Assembly: GCA_014529385.2 (NCBI GenBank) | Contig: CM043948.1 | Coordinates: 22,011,951 to 22,075,950 of the forward strand | Length of the DNA: 64,000 nt | DNA from: Adiantum capillus-veneris | Taxonomy: Eukaryota; Streptophyta; Polypodiopsida; Polypodiales; Pteridaceae | Reading direction: 5' to 3' | Shown here: positions 10,363 through 22,641 of the stretch, piece by piece | Position numbering within the stretch: position 1 is the stretch's first letter | How the letters are laid out: every line of letters begins with the position of its first letter | Position numbers and translations under genes: made by a program | The notes under the pieces: generated by a model | Databases searched by the model: none | What the model was told of the DNA's origin: nothing | The model's input: the letters and a program-made list of their open reading frames with translations, nothing else

Positions 10363-11982
10363 TGTCATAAAATCTAATATCTAATATCTAACCAACCCAA
10401 ATGATTTTCTCATATTAAATTGATCACTTAATGTGGGAGAATAAACGGGAACAAGTGTTAAGATATAGACATGTGCTTATAAATCTATCTCAACACGGGG
10501 CCAATGGTAAAGGGGCCCAAATGAGAGATGGTCTATCAAAGATCAAGTCTAACAAATGGAGCATAAGACCTTAGGGTTAGATTCATTGAAGACCTCCAAT
10601 AATGTGTGTAAAAGGCCTTTGACCTTAGGTAAGCTAGGGCTGAGCTTGAGGCACGGGAACCTGACCCACAGTTCGAGGTGCTTGTCTTGCTTGTCATGCT
10701 TCATGACTAAGGTGCTTGAGGTGCTTGATGATTGAGGTGCTTGAGATGCTTGAGGTGCTTAATTATTGAGATGCTTGAGGTTCTTGACATATTTGAGATG
10801 CTAGGGTTGCACTTGGGGTGAGAACCCAGCCCAAGCTTAAAGTGCTTATGAGCCAAGCTTGTGGTGGGAACTGGCCCTATGCATGAGGGGCTTGAGGTGT
10901 CAAAAATTCAAAGATTCAATCCCTACAAGGAGGGAGCGAGCCCTACATGAGGGGGGATGAGAGATCGAGAACACCCACACACTCACACAAGGCATGCATG
11001 GTACAAAGAAAGCAAAAGGGACACTTGTCAAGTTCCTCCTCATGTTGCCCTCATGGTGTGCCTGAAGCCTATTGGTTGGGCACCCAAGGGGTCCAATAAT
11101 AATTTAGAAGATTTAATTAACTGATTTAGCATTTATCTAGCCCTCTCTCTCAAAGGGGAAAGGGGGACACTTGTCTCAAGGCTACCCTTGCTGCTTGTAA
11201 TGCCTCCTACTTGTGATTGGCTAGGCCTGGAGGGGTCCAATGAGCTTCAAGAATGAGCTACAAGGAGGGGTAGACCCAAGCAAGCTAGGGGGTTTCTTAG
11301 GGTGTATACTCACCCACACACACTCACAAACACTCTCATTGTGTGCTATGCAAAGTGCAAGAGCTCCTTCTCCTTCTCCAAGGAAGTAGAGGTTGAGAGC
11401 CTACACGAACACTCTTGGATATGGAGTGCAAATCTAACCAAGAGCCATGCTTCAATGATTAAGCTTTCCATCTCCTTCTTCTTCATTACTATGCTATTAT
11501 TTATTCTAGCAACAAGAGTTATGATAAGTGAGGAACTAATTCTTTCTCCTACGAATTGTTTCTTCTTCCTCTTCCCTACCCTCATTCCCTGCTAGCTCCC
11601 TCCACCTTCGAAGGTGTTTGAGGTCTTGGGACTGAGGCTTGGGATAGTTAAAGCTTTCTTCAAGTTTATGTTATGTTTGTGATGCATGAAGCTTTCCATC
11701 TTCATTGCATCACCTAGGTCACAAGGAACACAAAGATTGTATTGTAACAAGTCTCTCTTAATGGGAGAAATCATAATACAAATGCCTATTGGAGGGGGGA
11801 CCGGCTCCACATGAATCCGGTCCTGAACAGTTGTCATGTTCTCTAAATTCTCTCTCTTGTAATTGCTATGATTATGTTTCTATCTTCAATTATGTTCACC
11901 CGCTATGCTCACAAAGTCATTTCTCAAAAGTACTCTCATTAATTTCCGCTACTCTCAAATTAAATAGGCCAATTACATTACA
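10363..11982 (+). repeat. Element B 3' LTR
   Basis: 1620-bp direct repeat of the 5' LTR, starting TGTCATAAAATC and ending ATTACATTACA. Two deletions and scattered substitutions separate it from the 5' copy. It is followed by the target duplication. Confidence 0.95.
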
Positions 11983-11987
11983 GTGTA
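11983..11987. repeat. Target-site duplication GTGTA, right copy
   Basis: GTGTA after the CA end of the 3' LTR. The next bases (GCTTAAAGGACTCC) continue element A's gag. Confidence 0.95.
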
Positions 11988-12807
11988 GCTTAAAGGACTC
12001 CCTGAAGCCCTCATCTCCAAACGCCGCATCAAATTGTTGGATGAAGGCCAAGACTTTGTCCACCGTAGCACCAAAGGTGCCATCATAGGTAAGGAAAGAG
12101 ATGCTCTTCTCTCCCTCTTTGAACTTCTTGAGCTTGGACGACCTCTTCCATGTGGCATAGGATTTCTTCTTTTTGATGGTTCAAAAGTTGCACCATCACT
12201 TTCTTCAGAAGATGAAGAATTTGAGAAAGATGGAGAAGAGGGTGACCTATTTCTCGCCTTTTTCTTACCTTGATCTTATTTATCTAGGCCATCACTTTCA
12301 TAAGAGGAAGAGGATGAAGAAGACGGAAAAGAGGGTGTCCGCTTTCTTGCCTTTTTCTTCTCTTGCTTTTTGTCATCCCTCTTTGAATTATGGTGTGGAG
12401 AAGTGTGCAATGGTCTTCTCCGGTTCAAGGTGATGGAGAGCATTTAGCCCGCCATCTTCGTGGAGCCATCTCTACCAAGGTGGTAGGAGACTCACTTCTT
12501 TCTCGTTCCTTTGGTGGGGGCTCTTGAGTTCTCCTTTGGGAAGGAGATGTGTCTTCAAGAAGCAAATTTCTGAGCCCTTCGTATGGATCCTCTTCTTCTT
12601 CCTGAATCAAAAAGAGGCATGTTTTGGGAGTCTCACAAGGAGTCTTCCTAGGTCTTGGTGGGGATCTTGGAGAATCCCATGAGCACGAAGTTGTTGTTGC
12701 ACTTCACTTTGGAGGGATGGATTGCCCATGGCATCATTAGTAGCCTGCTCATTAGCAAAATCAAAGCTATCAACAATAATTTCACTCTCTTTACTATTGT
12801 TAGCCAC
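11988..12807 (-). pseudogene. Element A gag, N-terminal part
   Basis: Continues element A's gag beyond element B. Reading leftward: the likely start at 12807 reads GTG where elements B and C have ATG (VANNSKESE versus MADNNQES), then MGNPSLQSEVQQQLRAHGI, matching B's MGNPALQAEVTQQLRAYGI. A region rich in Pro, Arg and Ser follows (12425-12610), then acidic and Ser-rich frames, then the capsid start. Frames are broken many times. It is the oldest-looking of the three related gag genes. Confidence 0.85.
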
Positions 12808-13197
12808 TCTAACAAATTTTAGGTGTACTTGGGCACTTCAAGCCCTAGTTTCTACTCCTCTTTACCCCTTTAGAGAAAGCACTCAAGCTACTATGCCCAT
12901 GGCTCAAATACCATTAATTGCAAGGAATAGAAGAGAGGGTCGTTCAACACCAAAACAACACTGGCTCATGTCAAGCTTCTAATAGCTCAATAGTGGTTAA
13001 GCTGTAGGCAAAGCCCTGTAGGAATCCACTATTAAGACCATAGCTCTCAACAGTGATGCCCCGTTATCTGCATGAAGGCAGGCGCACTGTAAGGCTGAAA
13101 AATCCCTATTCTACTTACTCAAATGCAATTAATAATACCAACCATTTATAGCTAGCTTTAGGACCTCCCTTCTTGAGCATGAAAAGAGAAACCTTGT
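12808..13197 (-). other. Element A untranslated leader
   Basis: The stretch between A's gag start and primer site. No gene is recognised. Confidence 0.65.
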
Positions 13198-13209
13198 GCT
13201 CTGATACCA
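13198..13209 (-). other. Primer-binding site of element A
   Basis: GCTCTGATACCA on the plus strand is the complement of TGGTATCAGAGC, next to the LTR edge at 13211, giving a tRNA-iMet primer site for a minus-strand element. Confidence 0.92.
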
Positions 13210-13210
13210 A

Positions 13211-16141
13211 TGTAACATTTAATGGCCTTGTAACTAGTGTGTAGCGGAAAATAACATGAACATAGTGAGAATTTCATTAGAATAGATTACTAATGAGAGT
13301 AACAAGAGTGCTTGGGGGAGAGAGCAACAAAAAGCATAACACCTAGCTAGCTAGCATGAACAATACCTCAAAAGAGAGAGAAATTAATCTATTGACAACA
13401 TTTGAGGACCGGATTTACATGGAGCCGGTCCCCCCTCCAAGAGGCTTTGTATTATAGGTTTCTCCCATCAAGAGAGACATTTTACAATACAATTCTTGTT
13501 GTTCCTTCAATACTAGCTAGTGCAATGAAGATGGAAGCTTCAAGAACTAAGAAAAATACTTATAAAACACAACATCAATTCCCTCACGGTCTCAGACCCA
13601 AGACCTCACACACCTTTGAAGATGGTGAGAGCTAGCAAGGTATGAGACTACATTGAGAGGAAGAAGGAGTAGTCTTATGACAAAGATGTACATCTCCTCA
13701 CATAATCACTCATATTAGCATCAAATAGATTAGTAATTAGCATGGTAGAGGAGATGAGCATGCATTGAATCTGGCTCTTGGTTGGATTTGCATCACAAAG
13801 CCAAGAGTTGTTGGTGTAGGCCTCCCTTCTCACAAGCTTGGAGTAGGTGATAAGGTTTCCATTAAAGCTAGAGAAGGAGACAGAGTCTTCTTGCTTCACA
13901 CATGAATTAGTGTGAGTGTTTATGCAATAATACCTTTGAAAATTCACCGTCCTCTCTCTCTCTTGGTCGACCCCTTTTGCTATTTTCTCATGCTACTACC
14001 CCATTGGACTTCCTAGGCTTAGCCAATAGGATTTAAGGAGCATAAGTGATAGCCTTCTAACATGTGTCTTCCTTTCCCCTTTTGTGAGAGCTTTAGGTAA
14101 TTAATTAATGCAATTAAACTCTCATTGGACCCATTTGTCTCCTAGCCAATAGGAATCAGGCAAGCCATTCAGCTGTTGAATGCTCATTGGACCCCTGGGA
14201 GACTATCCAGTAGTCTTCTAGAGAGCTTAATTCTTATTGGTTCTTTTATTGAGTGTTTTTAATTATTTAAACTAGATTTACTCTAGCCTAATTCTCATTG
14301 GTCCACCTCCATGGCCATCCAATGGGATTTGAGTACACCTTGTGGGCATCTGGGCTAGGGAGCTGACATGTGTCCCTCATTCCCTTTGTGTAAAGGAGGC
14401 TTGTACGTGCGTGTGTGTGTTTCTCTCTCATCCCCTACTTGCAAGGCTCGCCCCCTTCTTTGTAGGAATTGTGAAGACTTTTTGGTACACACACAAAGCA
14501 TCCAATATTCGTAAGCTTTTTACCTTTGGACACAACCTTTGAATTTTGGAACCTTAGCATTTTGGAAGTCTTAACACTAGGTTGGTAATGGGACACTTTT
14601 ATGTCCTGGGACACTTTTATGTCCTGTTAAGTGACCATTTTCCTTGAATTATGTCAAGAGTTTCAAAATGGATTTTGAGGTGCTATCTATCTAGAAAGTT
14701 GTCTCATGAGCTGAAAAAAACTCGACATTTTTTTGGAATATCAATTCCATCTTTAACATTGTCCTTGCACAACATTTCATAACCTAAACTGTGTGAAAAA
14801 ACGGGTCCCGTTTTTGGCTTTTTTGAACTTTTTACAACTATACCACTCTAGAATTCATGTTTGTGAGGTCTATAATGCTAGAGAACTATCTTTAGTAGTC
14901 CTCAACATGTCCTGATGCTTCTAGGGAGAAATAAATATTAAAGTTGTAAGTTATAACCAAATTACAAAAATTGTCAAATCCTATTTTTTTAGCCAATTTT
15001 AGCTCTTCTATGATTTTTTTGATGGATTTCATGATATCCAAATGCATTTTTGATTTTCTATGTCGCATATTGTAACATAAAGCTAACATTCCTTGAGTTT
15101 TGGGGCACCTAATACCCTATTTTGCATAGTACACAACGATGGTTGATTTTTTCAATTATAGAAGAAAACGAAACATTCTAGTATATCAAGTATAGCTTTT
15201 TCAATATTGTTAGTTTCTTGTGACAACTACATGCATTTTGTAGGTAGTAACCATATCTAGTCATAAGGATCAAATTTGGCTAGATATTGAATAGTTTCTA
15301 TGGGATTCTACAACTCATAATGTTGAACCCAGTTTTTTCATGTTTGCTGTATTAAACACTTCATCTTTGTCCCCAAGATTCCCCTTGGTAAGAGATGTAT
15401 TATTATTTTGACATGCTCCATGGCTCCTTATGAACATAAAGGACAATAGGGAACTAAGAAAACATGCATATATTATTTGTATTGAGCGTGGCTATAGAAA
15501 CTTTGATGATATGCTTGCAGAATGGTAAAAATTCAACTTTTTTGTACCTATTTATTTTGGAAAAACAAAAAATAGTGAGTGAGAAGCAATCATATGTTCT
15601 GATCACCAACCCATTGAAGTTAACTAGGGAATTTATCTCAAGTCCTACAAAAATCCTAAATCTTATTTTTATGCAACAAAACGTAAGAAATGACTGTTTT
15701 GATGAAAATGCACTGGTCCATCAACTTTGGAGGCTTGGTGTGCCCAAAAGATAAGAAATATTACAAGTTTCTTATTTTTTCCATGTGTAGTAGGCCTTGA
15801 ACTATAACCTCATGAAAGGATTTTACAAAATGAGTGGATCTACTATGGTTTTGGAGGTTTTTTTCAAAACCCTGAAAGGACACTTTTATGTCTTGTTAGG
15901 TTACCAACCTAGTGTTAATGGGCTGAACCCTAGGGTCTTTAAAGCCCATTGTTGCACATTGCTCTTTTGCAATTGCCCCCCCCCTTTGGATCCCTATTTT
16001 CCCTCCTTTGGATCCCTATTGTGGCTAGTCTGCCAGCTTAACCAATATTCTAGTTTTTTCTCCCTTGGCACTTCCCCATATAAAATGATCAATTTCCATG
16101 AGAAAATCATTTAGGAGAATTAGATATTAGTTATTATGACA
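13211..16141 (-). repeat. Element A 5' LTR with a CACTA-type insertion
   Basis: On the minus strand the LTR starts at 16141 as TGTCATAATAACTAATATCTAA, close to the TGTCATAAAATCTAATATCTAA of element B, and ends ..TTACA at 13211. It is 2931 bp long; removing the 1340-bp insertion and its duplication leaves about 1587 bp, near the 1567-1620 bp of related LTRs. The partner LTR is outside the window. Confidence 0.9.
14571..15918. mobile_element. Non-autonomous CACTA-ended DNA transposon
   Basis: The element 14575-15914 (1340 bp) begins CACTAGGTTGGTAA and ends with its reverse complement TTACCAACCTAGTG, flanked on both sides by TTAA (14571-14574, 15915-15918). Subterminal copies of GGACACTTTTATGTCC occur twice at the left end (14592-14629) and once at the right (near 15878), as is usual in CACTA elements. 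No transposase ORF is present, so it would need a helper. The 4-bp flank could be a 3-bp duplication plus chance. Confidence 0.85.
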
Positions 16142-19100
16142 CAAACCATTGGCCAAGTGTACACAACCAAATCTCCCACTAGAGAAGGTGCTAAACTAAT
16201 CACGATGTGGTGTTACATGGAAAACTGCATCCTCATCTAGTAACCAGCGTAGAAAAGTGTCACCTCTCAAAGACATGTAATCAAGAGGAATGCTAAAGGA
16301 AAGCGTGACATCACTGGCATATGAAGCCATTACTCTAGCGTGTGACAAAACCTCATTTGCACCATGCATAGATCTCCAATTCTGCCTCATACGTCTGAAA
16401 CAACGATGCTTAATGTGCCATGTGCGACCATAATGCCAACATCGCATATATTTCCAAGAACGAGATTGCCTTCTCTCACATGTCATCACTGTATAAATTG
16501 TCACACATGTCTGCAACCATAAGTGAATATCAAGAAACCAAACTATGGCGAGAAAACCTAAGAAACATTTGGCATAGTCTCCCCTGTAAACTGAGCAAAA
16601 TCTCAAGTAAAATCTCTGACATAAACCATGCCAAACTGGCTACAAAGTGGGAGATAACTCAACCACTACACAATCATGAAACCCATGATCAAACGCATCA
16701 ACATCGATGCTCACATATGCATAAAATCAGCTCCACAATCTACAAACTGCAAGCACACAATGTGGGACAAACAGCTCAACTGAATGTAAAGCGCATAACC
16801 AATGACCACATACACAAGTAGAGAGAAAACTAACTCAAAACGCATCCCAGAAGAGAAAATGACTACCAAAATCTGCAAAAAAATTCAAAATTATGTGGCT
16901 GTTTCACACAAGCATATACAATCCTCGATCCTGCAAGAGTGGATACAAGAATGCTAAATTGTGTCCACACTGACAAAACCTGTCAAAGTGAGAATGAACA
17001 CTCGATCATTGTCAAAGTGGGACTCAATCTTGACCACAAAAACATTAGAGAGAAAAACTACATATACGTATAGAACATGACAAGAATCTGGGAAAAACTC
17101 AATAGAGTTTCCCCTCAAAACTAAGTAAAAACTCAAAAATATCACCAAAAACACATAAGAACAGACACTTGGTGTCTCAGTAAACATATCCACAAATGGT
17201 ATGCATGCACTACCAAAACCCTGGCAAACTCCTAAACGAGCGGCTCTATGGACCTATACTTGTCCAAAAATGTTGAAAACCTGTGAACCCTCTATCTGCG
17301 AGCTATAGCTAGCTCAAGATGTATCCACACATGCATACATAGCATAGATTGCACATAATTATGCTAAAAACTGCTCTCTAGAATGCCCCAAACAATTATA
17401 CATAGTTGCACTACAAGAAAGTGCAACATGTGGAGCAAAAAATTGTCCAATTCATCAATTGGAAACCAAGCACAAAACACAACCAACGTCCGTGGTTGCG
17501 ATCGTGCCGTTCGAGAGCCGCGCTCACAAGAAAAACTACTCTCGAATGGTCCGTCGAAGCGGTTATGCGCCGATATGTGCCACCGAAGGCCATGACCCCT
17601 TCTAATCCAAGTGTCTTAACCCCCCAATTTTATGAGTTTATTTTCCGATTAGTGAGGCACCATCATATGAAGCAAATAAAAAGAAGCCTTAACAAATTAC
17701 TTTATAGAAGTTCAAACTTGTTTTTGTTTAATCCGAACGGATATAGTTTAATAAGGAATCCAGTCTATTAGCAAACCAAATGGTATCCAACCAGTTTCGG
17801 ATGTCAATATCAAAAAAGACTAAAATCAAGAAACAACACCTACCCATGTAAATAATGTTTTGCATTGTCTCATTCAAACAACTAGGTAATGAACCAGTAA
17901 AGCGTGGGTATGTAGTCGGGGAAAAACTCCCCTACAAACCCTAGCAAAAAAATCCAACATCAGTGTATAATAGGCCAAAAACAACCCCTTTAAATCCACA
18001 TAGCCAACCCAAATGATGAGTCTTACCAGGTTTTATGTGATAGTGATCAGTACACCATGCTTAAGCGATAGTACCAAGTCAATCCCAAAGCTAAAAATCA
18101 AGAAGTTACACCCGCCTTTGTGAATGCAAATATTGCATTGCATTATCCCAACAAAATGACCTAGTGATGAACAGTTACAACAGCGGTGTGCAATAGGGGC
18201 TAGTTCCCTTATGAACCTTTAACAAAAAAAGATTCCAACATTAGTACGTAGTAGGTCAAAAAAAACCTCCCCCCCTTTTTTATGTGCACATATCCAACCC
18301 ACACGGTGGGCCTATCATACTTTTCATGTCAGTAATCAATAAACCATGTATAAGCGACATCACCAAGTTAATCCCAAAGCATTTTGATGAACAGTAAGCG
18401 TCATTAGTATGTTAGGTCTTTCATGAGAGAGTAATGTCTTGTCAAGCCAGGCAGTAGCAATCGTGAATTTGATCAATAAAACCAGTGTGGACAACTAACA
18501 TAAAGCATCCAAGAGCTAGGTTTTTACAGAGTTTAAGCAGTAATAGTAGGTATGCCATACCCCAAAACTACCTATAATCAAAGAACCTCGGAACATGCAG
18601 AGTACACAGAAAACCAAAACCCAGTAATGGGGTCACACCCTTGCCAAAACACCAACACCCATATGCCAATTACTTACCAACCAATGAACAAGTTCTTCTA
18701 CAGAGTAAAACCCATATAAAGTGCCATACCATCAAGCTCATAGAGCAAAAATATTGCCCAAAAAAATGTGGGCAGCAAAAAACTCATAATAACAATTTAG
18801 AGTATCCAACCTGTGTTGTCTGTGTTACGAGCTCCATACTTCGGTGCAGTAGAAAAATAGAAATACAATCTAAGTTTATGCAAGCAGAGCAACATGAGTG
18901 GAGAGATCCCCTCCTAGGAAACTGAAACTGCGAGGCCGCCTACAATGCAATGTGTCAAAGAGAAAAAAACCACCATAGTGCCTTCATGGCCGGTTTTTCA
19001 CAAGCGGTATATAAGGTTTTAAGTACCACTTTTGATTTATAAGGGCCATGTCCCATGGAGGGTACCCTAAGTAGTGAAGCTTAGGAAGCGGGTTTTAGTG

Positions 19101-19143
19101 GAAACTAGAATGTCAATTAGGCTAGAGACTCTTACAGGCAAGT

Positions 19144-19150
<7 letters not shown>
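16142..19150. other. Unassigned AT-rich DNA
   Basis: About 3 kb with only short overlapping ORFs on both strands and no recognisable domain. At 17409 there is CACTACAAGAAA, the classic CACTA-family end, but no matching opposite end was found. The stretch 17480-17600 is noticeably GC-richer than its surroundings. Confidence 0.5.

Positions 19151-19217
<67 letters not shown>
19151..19217. repeat. (TG)n microsatellite
   Basis: 67 bases of uninterrupted TG. A shorter TG run follows at about 19345-19371. Confidence 0.98.
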
Positions 19218-19219
<2 letters not shown>

Positions 19220-19371
19220 CTGATAACTCCCAAGGTCACAACTCAATTTGAGTTGCTTCTTGCACTTTCTCGTTGCCTCAATGCTCTCAATTTTTACTCG
19301 ACTATATGTGGCCCAATTCTCAGTGCTAATGCCCTTGAGCTTCAATGTGTATGTGTGTGTGTGTGTGTGTT

Positions 19372-21437
19372 TAAGTATGAAAAAATCCCTTCATAATTGA
19401 ACCATACTTAGACAATTGTATTAAATAATATATTAAATGACAATATTTTAAAACAAAATGTCATAAACCTCAATTAACATTTCATATACAGCAATACAAC
19501 ATTCTGTATCTAATGGATAATACAGTTATTTAGATCAAAAATTTGATCTCTGATCATTACAGATTGATATCTTAATGTTGTATCTTTGTGTGTCCACCCT
19601 TTTGGATGAGCTTCCACTACATCTACAAGGAGAAGGATCCAGTTGTTACCTGCATCCATATAAAAACACTCAATTAGAACTGGTTATGTTTGTGCGTTTT
19701 GCAAGTGTCGACACTGGATCCAATTGTCATCCATGTCACACCTGTAGACCTAGTTTACAATTTACCCTTAGGGTTTGACTATTAAGTTAAGATTTCAAGT
19801 AAGATAACCTCTAAATGTATATGCATGTGTATCCCAATACTCACCGAGCTCTCTTAAAAACTACTAGTATTAATTACCATGTATGATGCAAATACCTATG
19901 TATTTCTAGGTTTAACGATCGATGTAGAACACCTAGCAAAAATTGGACAACACTTCCTTGGTAATTTGAGTAGCATTGCAAAAAAAATCTCAGTTAATTC
20001 CATCTCCCAACGAGATCCTCCACAGGAGGTTTACGGCGTCAAGAACTAAAATATACCTCATTGATCAAAGACTAGCAGTATATCACATGTTACTGGCTCA
20101 AAAATATGGTATCATCCTCAAAACATATTAGAGACTAATATATTTTGCAAGTAATTCAAAGCTCTATGAGCTCGACCTTTTGTGAGGAACTCAACAAGAG
20201 GATTTTGTTTAATACAAAAAATCATAAGTAGTATCAATTTTACCAGAGATTTTGTCTACGCCTGGTCTTTGCCACCATCTATACAACTTAACTATCATTG
20301 TCACTTTAGTGCAAGCTTACATCAATCCAAAAAGTACTTTCCAGCTGAGTCAAGTTAATTGTATAGAGATCGAGTTTCCATTTCTTGCTTGAAGGGAAGT
20401 AATCAAAATCCTAATAGGTAGAAAATACCACCTATCTAACAAAAAATGAGCAGAGTCTTGTATTGTTGATGAATGAATCTACTCACATGTTAGACGGACA
20501 TATGTCCTACTACCTGACAATCTTTTATGTTCATATTTCATGAAATTTCGACAGCATCTCCCCTGTATTTTGAATAAAATTTCAAAAAATCTCCAGCAAC
20601 CTATGCCATCTCATCAAGAGACCCTCACAGGAGGATTAAGGTCCAAGTATCTTTACCATAATGCTTTTAACAGTTTATTCCTTTATGATGGTTTGAAATC
20701 CTGAAAGAATTACACTTCCAACGCATGCAACATAAAAAAGGTTCAAAGTAATGACTTAACACAGCCTCTCTAAGTAGGTGAAAACCAATCGAGGTTTGAA
20801 TAGGGAAACCAATCCAGATTTAAATACTCTTCAAATAAGATGCATAAATCCTCATTCGAAAAAGGTCCTTAACAAAGCTTGTTTGCCCTGCTTTTCAATC
20901 GTAAAACAAAAACCAAATGATCGTACTAGTTTATCTGTACCAAGAGCTATCATGTTCAAGTTTTCACAAGAAAATGTGCACAGTAAAATATATTCAAGTA
21001 TATTAAAACATATTTTCCTACTTCATTCTATTGATAGTAACAATTTTCCAGAACCATTCTAAGTAGATGAAAATCACCTACCTGATGTGGTGCATATACT
21101 AGATGTGTGATAATGTCTCTATTGCGAGTCGATTTCCAAAGTAGTGCGCTTCAATAGCTTCATGATTTCCTCCAATCTGTATAGGTGGTTGTTGCATATT
21201 GCCCTTATGGTAGATAGAGAGCCACTTGTTGCAGTTCACGCCTGACCATTGAAACAACCTTTCTTTCAAGCGAAGGCCAAAGAGACACATCGAGAGAGGG
21301 TGAGAGCTCATCAGTCTGCCTTCATTCAAGAACCTCATTGCATGCTCGTGCAGTTTGTTGAGATGGTATGCAGACCTGGAGGACTACAAAACCTGTGCGG
21401 CATGCCAAGAGCACCCGAGAAAGAGTGTGAATCTTTC

Positions 21438-21440
<3 letters not shown>
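19372..21440. other. Unassigned DNA between microsatellites
   Basis: No domain or complete gene recognised. Short ORFs at 20778-21062 and 21099-21338 lack support. Confidence 0.5.
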
Positions 21441-21469
<29 letters not shown>

Positions 21470-21470
21470 A
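21441..21470. repeat. (TG)n microsatellite
   Basis: A run of about 15 TG units. Confidence 0.95.
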
Positions 21471-21587
21471 AATGATTTGAAAGGCCAAGAGGCATACTCA
21501 GCTAGTTCAGCGAGGTCGACGAGAGCACGGCTGAAAAATTGCTTGTATCCCAGAAGCACTATCAAACAGATCGAAACCCACTCAACG

Positions 21588-21948
<361 letters not shown>

Positions 21949-21949
21949 C

Positions 21950-22403
21950 CAATGCCGAATTCTCCTCAAGCTTCATTCTCTGCACATATTCTCAATGTGC
22001 TTGATTTCCCCGTTCTTAAGCTCTTGTTTCTCGTCCTGTAGAGCCTTTTTGGCAATCCTTTGAATTTTCCTCAAATACACAAGCTTATACTCAATCTTAT
22101 CAAAGCTCACTATGATCCTCTATGTAGAGATTCCGTCACCTACTTTATTCCCTGCTAGATCCATATTTTTTGCAAAGATTCCTTGAGAATCCCCATAATT
22201 TCCAAAATCCCAAGAGGGGTTGTGCACGTCGGGTGCTCTGAGATCCACGATCTGCTTGTATCTTCGTTGATTCACTCCCATCTGACACCATTGAGCCAGA
22301 TCTACCTCCGTTGAGCTCAAATGAGCTCCGTCGCTTCTGTGTCTCACCAGGAAGCCGTCGCATGCGTCGATCGCCGTCGTTGCCACCAAAGCTCTAATAC
22401 CAG
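21950..22403 (-). other. Possible start of a minus-strand LTR element
   Basis: On the minus strand, 22403 leftward begins with TGGTATTAGAGC, one base off the tRNA-iMet primer site TGGTATCAGAGC. It is followed by an open frame (22120-22449 region) with no recognised domain and then a lysine/glutamate-rich stretch near 22030-22100. An LTR would start at about 22404 (TGAAGAGTGCATG) and run rightward, but I could not define its far end or find a second copy. Confidence 0.35.
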
Positions 22404-22641
22404 TTGAAGAGTGCATGTGCATGTTTGCATGTGTGCAAGAAGGGGACAAGGAGAGAGAGACATTGTGTGTGTGGAGTAGGGCTCAAATGAGCTACGTTAG
22501 TAGTGGGCGGGCGCCCATACTCTGGGTGATCGAGAAAGGCACAAGCGCCTTTACCCTAACAAGATGTTCAATGAACTTAAGATCAAGGGAAGAACAAGGA
22601 TACAACAAAAGATCAATTGTCTCCTACAATGATCAAATTTA

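Larger units (their letters stand above)
3013..11982 (+). mobile_element. Element B, full-length chromovirus-type Ty3/gypsy retrotransposon
   Basis: Complete 8970-bp element nested in element A. Two LTRs (3013-4843 and 10363-11982) both start TGTCATAAAATC and end ATTACATTACA. They are followed and preceded respectively by a tRNA-iMet primer site and a purine tract, and flanked by GTGTA duplications. Domain order is gag, protease, RT, RNase H, integrase, chromodomain-like tail, the order of chromoviruses. Three in-frame TAG codons and a local rearrangement in integrase make it non-autonomous. The LTRs differ by indels, so the insertion is not recent. Confidence 0.96.

Noticed and set aside
16196-16821. 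ORFs of 133-136 codons on both strands
   Set aside because: No family resemblance, overlapping strands, and surrounding DNA looks non-coding.
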